DNA of 64,000 nucleotides, taken from positions 301,001-365,000 of the forward strand of contig JAMWET010001367.1 in assembly GCA_024036415.1 (NCBI GenBank), written 5' to 3'. A program made the translations under genes and the position numbers. Origin of the DNA: Prochilodus magdalenae (lineage: Eukaryota > Chordata > Actinopteri > Characiformes > Prochilodontidae). Shown here in pieces: positions 58,131 to 64,000 of this stretch (position 1 is its first letter; every line of letters begins with the position of its first letter). The notes beneath the pieces are model-generated. The model saw nothing but the letters and a program-made list of their open reading frames with translations. It was not told the origin of the DNA and did not search any database.

Positions 58131-59855
58131 ACAAAAACAAAACAATCAGACTATAGAAGACTCAATCAATACCACAACACTGTATCACTATTTATTTACA
58201 CTGAGAGTGTTTTCTTATTCCTTAGGCCTAAAATGTACAGGAAATGGCTATTGGTTCCCACACATTGCTTTTGAGGTCAGGACAATGGTGTTTTCAAATG
58301 TTCTCTTATTTCCAGAACATCTGTGAAACACTCAGTGCTGAGTAGATCTCAAGTAGCTTCTAAAATTGTGAGAACTAGTGAGAAGTTTATAGAACTGTCC
58401 AGTATTTTTCAGACTTCCTAGAACTTTCTGGAACCGTCCATTAGTATAAACAGAAGTATACATACAGGTGTGTTAAAACAACTGTTTCAGTTTATGCTCC
58501 AGCTGTGTGAGTGGATACAGAGCTACCTTTAATTTAGAGGGCATTAAGAGGTCACAACATCCAACAGACACATTCTGCTACGCCGGTGGCCAATTTATGA
58601 AGACTAGAGAGTAAAAGTACTCTGTGAAAGCATCTGCTAAGATATATGCGGCCCTCAAAGCATACTTCAGCATGCCTGTCAGGGATCAAGACAAACCATA
58701 GCCATCTCATTTTAAATGTGAGCATTGCAAGAAACCTCTTGAAAGTAAGATGGACATTCACTGTTTACTTAGATGGCAAAATTTCATTTTGTAAAGTTTT
58801 GAAAAATCGTTGTTTAAATTGGTAAGTTTAAAAGTGCTGGTATTAAGATATTTGTTTTCTTGTTCTAGCAAAATATATATTACATTAGAATATGTCATTT
58901 ATGCCATGCATTAACATCTTACACATTACTAAGTAACGTGAAATTAATTTCATTATCCTGGTCACAAAAAAAGCAATTGGAATATAACGCATTGAAGCAT
59001 CTTGTGATGTAGTGTTATTTGAGTAGTGATTTAGGCTTCTCTACCCACCCCTGGTGCTCAGTGTGTAGATGTGTTATATGCCACCAGAAGCACTACTGAT
59101 TTAACATAACGAAGCAGTGCTTAGGCAAACTAAGTACTGAATATAACTACAGTAAATAATAGGCTGCCATTATGAGAGTTTTGGAAATGGTTCAATGAGC
59201 TAACTGACATTCAATCGCTACTTACTGCATTAATTTTTTTTATGACCAAATAAATGCCTACAGTCCAGATTGAAACAGATTGAGTTTTCTCAGCTGAGGT
59301 GATTCACAGGGGAATATGTTTTATGACATTATTTCAGTATCATGCGGTATATCTGTGAAAGAGACAACACACGGACGAATTAAGTAATATAAATGATCTG
59401 CAATAAATTTTACACATTTGCATCAATTATTGAGCTTGCATACAGTTCTAATTCATATATACAATATTTACAGCTGAGGATATGAGCTATATGCATCTTT
59501 GATGCACAATGTATGTACTATGTACATTGCAAAGTGCATTAAAATGCATATTTAAACATGGATGTACGTGCTTGTGAGTGTGGCAGGCCTGAAATATATT
59601 GGACCAAAAAGCTCATTACAGTATTGTATCGCAACAGATTATAATCAGAAAATTTACCTGATTTTTAAACAAAAGTTACACATTAATATACACATGATAT
59701 GTACAATTTCATGTGATCCTGTTACTACACATTGCAATTACCACTTTTCTGGCAAAACTAAATATTGGAAAAAATTGTATGATCATTAGCCATTTTCGTA
59801 GTACCGGTATTCCCAAAATCACCAAAATGGATTAGGGATGATAGATCACCTATAT
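58131..59855. other. Unassigned intergenic sequence
   Basis: AT-rich. No gene or repeat recognised. Confidence 0.45.
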
Positions 59856-59856
59856 A

Positions 59857-59859
<3 letters not shown>

Positions 59860-59924
<65 letters not shown>
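59860..59924. repeat. (CA)n(TA)n compound microsatellite
   Basis: About 15 CA units run directly into about 16 AT/TA units. Confidence 0.95.
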
Positions 59925-59926
<2 letters not shown>

Positions 59927-60043
59927 TCATACATATATACACACATACCACAACAGTGTGGTGATCTTCCTGCTCTATCACACCAACTAAACCTGATAAT
60001 TAACTGATAAAGTGAATTAAGTGTGCCTAGACATTACAATCAC

Positions 60044-60532
60044 AAACCTACGTAGAAATCTGCTCACTCTGGTGTCACCACTGGCCTGGAGGGTGTCTCA
60101 ACAGGCAATGAAGACAGTAGTTCAGTATTTTGTTGAGCTTGATAGACCAAATGGATTGCATGCCTCCGATCTAAGAAAACACCCATATGAAATGAAAGCA
60201 GCTTGGCAGACAGTGATCAGTTGATCAGGAGGAAACTTGTTGACCTATCACCAACATGGCAGCCATCTTAAATGTTGCCATGTTGGATTCCACCTCAGTT
60301 TTCCAAATGAGAGGGTAGGTAACATAAGAATGGTTAAAAATAATGCTGACATGAAGCACATCTGGGGACTTCTCTACCAGTTTGATGTGTCCCATTTGAA
60401 AACTGAAGCTAAATCAGAGGGTGGTGGGTGACATGTTGGTGATATGGCCTAACAGGTTTCCCCCTTCCCCTATAGCTTATGTCCAGCATCGTTTTCATGT
60501 TACGTAGGTTTCTCCTTGCTCTTGAGACACCC
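60044..60532. other. Segment with crossed inverted repeats
   Basis: GGGTGTCTCAA (60091-60101) and its complement TTGAGACACCC (60522-60532), together with AAACCTACGTA (60044-60054) and TACGTAGGTTT (60501-60511), form two inverted pairs in crossed rather than nested order. An internal hairpin CCAACATGGCA / TGCCATGTTGG lies at 60251-60286 around a YY1-like GCCATCTTAA. It may be a rearranged non-autonomous transposon. No coding content recognised. Confidence 0.4.
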
Positions 60533-61009
60533 TGTACATCGTCGGTCTCCAAATGGCAACTTTACATGAGAAGGGGAAAACCTTATTAATCTGAAAGTAA
60601 GTCAGTGGAACCAGACATTTTTTTCCAAGCCAATTTGGGGCACCGTAAATGGTAGGTACCGTGTCTCGTTAATTATTTAAAAAACATGCCAAAAAAAGAG
60701 CATCTGATGACTTTGTTAAAGAATAGTCTGCATTATATTGTCCATAATGATTGATATTGTGGGAGCATGTGAATGCATCAATTCATTAAATTCAACCATT
60801 GTCTGAATCGTGTAACGCGGAATGCTCTCGTGCACATTAGAAAATGGAATTTCTTAGACTGCTAATTCTCAAATTACAAATGTATGTAGCATCAAACCCA
60901 TCTTACACGATTCCTGATATTTATGTTATGCTTACATTTAGCATTAGCAGTTCTCAGCTCTGGCAATGCAATGCAGAATCTGATGGAAAACACAGGCAAT
61001 GCAACCATA
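60533..61009. other. Unassigned intergenic sequence
   Basis: Nothing recognised. Confidence 0.45.
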
Positions 61010-61011
61010 GG

Positions 61012-61052
61012 AGTGTGTGTGTGGGTGTGTGTGTGTGTGCGCGTGTGTGCGC
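61012..61052. repeat. (GT)n microsatellite
   Basis: Imperfect GT run with GC interruptions (GTGTGCGCGTGTGTGCGC), a purine-pyrimidine alternation. Confidence 0.9.
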
Positions 61053-61944
61053 ATGATTCACACTATCCAGCAGTTAGCATTTAGAAGAATTAAGAACTGT
61101 CAGCTCTCCCTGACAGTCAAGGAAAGTCTTTAAATCTCGCCACAGCCGTGATCCGTCTCTGTCCAGCGTCTGAGCTGGAGAAAGATAGATGCGTTCAATA
61201 AACACGGTCTTGAGGAATGTGCGGGAAATGATTAAGAGTGATAAATGGCGATGGTAGGGAATTTTTTTTTTTGCAGCTCCGTGTTTCATTTGACATCCAT
61301 TATGCCTCTGATGGCCAGCATGGGCATGGAGCGAAGAGGTAGGTGCAGCTTGTCTGAGTCAGACATGATTATATACTCCTAAAGTAGCAGAGCTAGGAGC
61401 AAACCATGCTGAACAGACACACAGGCTAGGCTTGACCTTTTCCCTTTAATTGCTGATCAAGACCCTTGCAGGCACTTAAAAGTGATTTGAGGATGACAAA
61501 GCTGGGATTGGAGAAGTTGAGACGGGTTGATGATTGTAAAAATGCTCTCATGATTGCGAAGAATCTCTCTCCCAGGTGACTTTGGGCCTACATGTTGTTT
61601 AGGTAAGGGTGGTGGGGGTGGATTGCGCCATCGGTGCTCTTCTCGCAGCCTGGCTTAAAATAAAATGTGACACGTTTGCCCACTCATAAGTCTTTGAGAG
61701 GTTGAGTTGGGTCATTGGATCTGCTCTGAAGAGCTTCTAGAAAGTCTGAGCTTTAAATGCAAGATGCTTTAACCACTGTCAGAAATAAACTACTTGGTCC
61801 CTGGCTTGGATGTACAGTTCTAAGGAAAAGGAAAGTATGAATTCGTATAGAATCTTTATGTGAAGGTTCTTGAAACTCACTCACATCTTTGGTTCCCATC
61901 CATTGAAAGGTTATGTAGAAGTGATTCTTCTATGGCAGGAGTAC
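61053..61944. other. Unassigned, repeat-free intergenic sequence
   Basis: High-complexity DNA (notably 61090-61700) without gene or repeat. It could contain regulatory DNA. Confidence 0.35.
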
Positions 61945-62126
61945 TGTGAACTGTAGTCTGGAGGACTGGAGGACTACTGTCCAGCACAGTTTGGCAGTAC
62001 TCAAGCTCTAAACACAGCTACTAAACCTGCTAGTTAAGTGCTGAACTGTGATAAGTGTATTCGAGTAGGCCAGTCCCAGAACTGTGCTGAACTTCACGCC
62101 ACCCAGGACTGGAGTTCACGATCCCC
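61945..62126. mobile_element. Palindromic MITE, second family
   Basis: The left TGTGAACTGTAGTCTGGAGGACTGG pairs with the right CCAGGACTGGAGTTCACGA, and inner CAGCACAGTTTGGCAG pairs with CAGAACTGTGCTG. The structure is like the 9083 family, but the sequence belongs to a different fish MITE group. Confidence 0.65.
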
Positions 62127-63190
62127 CTGTTCTATGGCATCAACTGAGACAACGCTTTATAGAGCACTTCTTTTTAGAGCATTTCTAACCTTGTGATTTT
62201 CAAATCTAGCTAGATATAACCTTTACAAAAGTACAAGGTGAGACATCAATGACCTACTAATTGTTATAAAGAAAACTTTTCAACAGCTTTTAAAGATGTG
62301 ATGCTGTTAGCTTTTTTAAAATCCAGTGGCTCTACTACTCTAGAAGAGCTCAATAATGGCACATAGAGGTTAAACTACAGGGGGGATGCAAATAAAAAGA
62401 AATGATAAAAGTCGTCCCCCCTGTAGAACCGTAATTTACTCAGTCCCATTTGTAAGTGATGCTTCATAAGCATTATGATATCTTTGCAGTTTATAGGGGT
62501 TTTATATAGCAGCTCTACCTCCCTCTGCTCATGTCATTTGAACCCTTCGTCCTACTTCAGTATTTTTTACTTTTTGTCCACTAAATCGGGCTGATAAAAC
62601 CAGTGCACCATAGTGCATACCCACGACATTGTAGAATGCACTTCACAAACCCCAGTGGTTGTAACCAGCTTAGTGAGTAAAACACATGTGGGGGTCTATG
62701 TGCATCTGATGCCAAAAAGTCTTAATTACATAACATTATTCTTGATGTACACATTAGAATCAAATATCATCACATGGGCCGGCCTAGTGAAGGCATTTTA
62801 GCTGACCTGAATGATGAATGTAGCTAGCCCTAAGTAAGTGGCAGTTGTGCACCTTACCTTGGTCTGCCAACTACTATTCCTCAGTTAGATGAAAAAAAAG
62901 GCACCAGCTTGTCATGTTTCACAGTATTTGGTAAGCAAAGGCTAAGGCTGTTATGTTTCATGTGGGTGTGTGTCCTTGCTTGGAATATTATGCTGTGGTT
63001 GTGATGAGCTGACAAAATTTTAGCACACTTAATGTGTTCTACTGGCTCATTGTCAGCTCATTTTGAGAACTTTCAGCTGGCATTAGGCCAGAGTGTGCTG
63101 CAGGAAACAAAAGAATAAAACAACACTTAGTAGAGAGTAGCAGAGTTATCACTGCTATGCACTCGTCGTTAAAATAGTTGCACCCAGAAG
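62127..63190. other. Unassigned intergenic sequence
   Basis: Nothing recognised. Confidence 0.45.
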
Positions 63191-63660
63191 GAGGAGTCGG
63201 ATTGCAATTTTGAATTTCTGAAAATTTTATTTGCTGCAGATTTTGCGGTAAGGGTGGAGGTGGAGTACCACTAGAGGTCATGTGATGTGTGACATCAGTC
63301 CATTCATCTTGAAGCGGACCATGGTGTCTCCACACGTGTATTCATTTCCTTCCACAAGAAAAATGTGGGACATCACATAAGATAACCCATTTCCCTTCTA
63401 CAGTCTTTGGTAATATTGACATGCAACCGTCTGCCAATGGTGCTGGCACTAACAGGATGACTCATGGAGGGCATCACTGCTCGCTGAATGACTGTTGGGT
63501 TAGTCAGATCAACATCCTTGCTTACGTCACATGCGCAGCTGAGCATGAAATTTGACTTGTTCACATATCCCACAATGTCAAACCGACCCACTAAGTGCCA
63601 TTGCTTTCGGCTGATGCTTTCTGGGTGCAGCTATTTGTATAACTACTTAACAATGAGTAT
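63191..63660 (-). mobile_element. Tc1-derived element family A, copy 5
   Basis: TGCAGATTTTGCGGTAAGGGTGGAGGTGGAGT, GTCTGCCAATGGTGCTGGCACTAACAGGATGACTCATGGAGGGCATCACT and TTTCTGGGTGCAGCTATTTGTATAACT match copies 1, 2 and 4. On the minus strand the frame 63373-63591 retains PTVIQRAVMPSMS...ASTIGRRL, an HTH-like transposase N-terminal stretch. Confidence 0.75.
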
Positions 63661-64000
63661 ACAAGTCTTTAAATATGAGAATGAGAAAACAACAACCTTT
63701 TTAAAACTGTTTGTTTAAAAGAGAACACAACGAAGCTCATTAAACTAAGCGATGCAGACGTAAGGGGCAGGGTAGCCCATCTATATGCTATTTAAATGAA
63801 CTTAACAATGGTAGTGAATACTGCTTCCCCTGTTTACTCACTCAGCAGCCATTTAATTCATGGCATTGGCTATTTTTGAATGGTACAGATTTGTTTTGGG
63901 CATAGAAGGTAATATAGATGTAAAGAACTGTGAACTGTGAAATTACCCTTCTCTGGAAGTAATAAGTGATCCCATTGCCGTTTAAGGGAGGTAGTCATTT
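63661..64000. other. Unassigned intergenic sequence
   Basis: Nothing recognised to the window end. Confidence 0.5.

Overview
The window looks like nuclear DNA from a teleost fish, possibly an ostariophysan (characiform or catfish type), although the species cannot be fixed from sequence alone. It is gene-poor, AT-rich and full of small DNA transposons. These are mostly Tc1/mariner derivatives, with hAT-like MITEs, tRNA-derived SINEs, solo-LTR-like segments and microsatellites. Nothing resembles bacterial gene organisation.

I can support one protein-coding gene. On the minus strand at 12941-13555 lies a complete first coding exon of a SorCS-family VPS10 sorting receptor, with sorcs1 favoured over sorcs3. 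It encodes a signal peptide, a basic propeptide with furin-like sites and the first residues of the VPS10 propeller. It ends at a perfect GTAAGT donor. The exon sits in a CpG-rich promoter/5'UTR island (about 12490-13980). Because the gene runs leftward, 1-12940 is the start of intron 1, and 14.0-64.0 kb is upstream intergenic DNA with no other recognisable gene. This fits the long introns and gene-poor flanks known for SORCS1/SORCS3.

Layout. 0-12.9 kb: intron 1, holding a three-copy unclassified repeat, an internally deleted Tc1 element, a hAT-like element (3.8-4.6 kb), a solo LTR with target duplication (5.8-6.2 kb), a GATA microsatellite and a palindromic MITE. 12.5-14 kb: CpG island and exon 1. 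14-25 kb: Tc1-derived copies, a tRNA SINE, and a three-layer nested insertion (18.2-20.0 kb). 25-39 kb: mostly unique AT-rich DNA with scattered repeats. 39.8-41.4 kb: a full-length Tc1 transposon with IR/DR ends and a broken transposase. 41.4-64 kb: more Tc1 fragments (43.4, 49.0, 50.4, 51.1, 57.7, 63.2 kb), a 30-bp minisatellite split by a SINE (55.35-56.0 kb) and several microsatellites.

I found no convincing new multi-gene system. The most informative structures are the nested Tc1 insertions, two copies of one deleted Tc1 element whose internal segments are in a different order, the SINE-split minisatellite, and small Tc1 derivatives that recur across the window and still carry recognisable transposase fragments. 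Several repeat-free stretches may be conserved regulatory elements, but that needs cross-species alignment. Family assignments rest on recognition of motifs and on comparing copies by eye.
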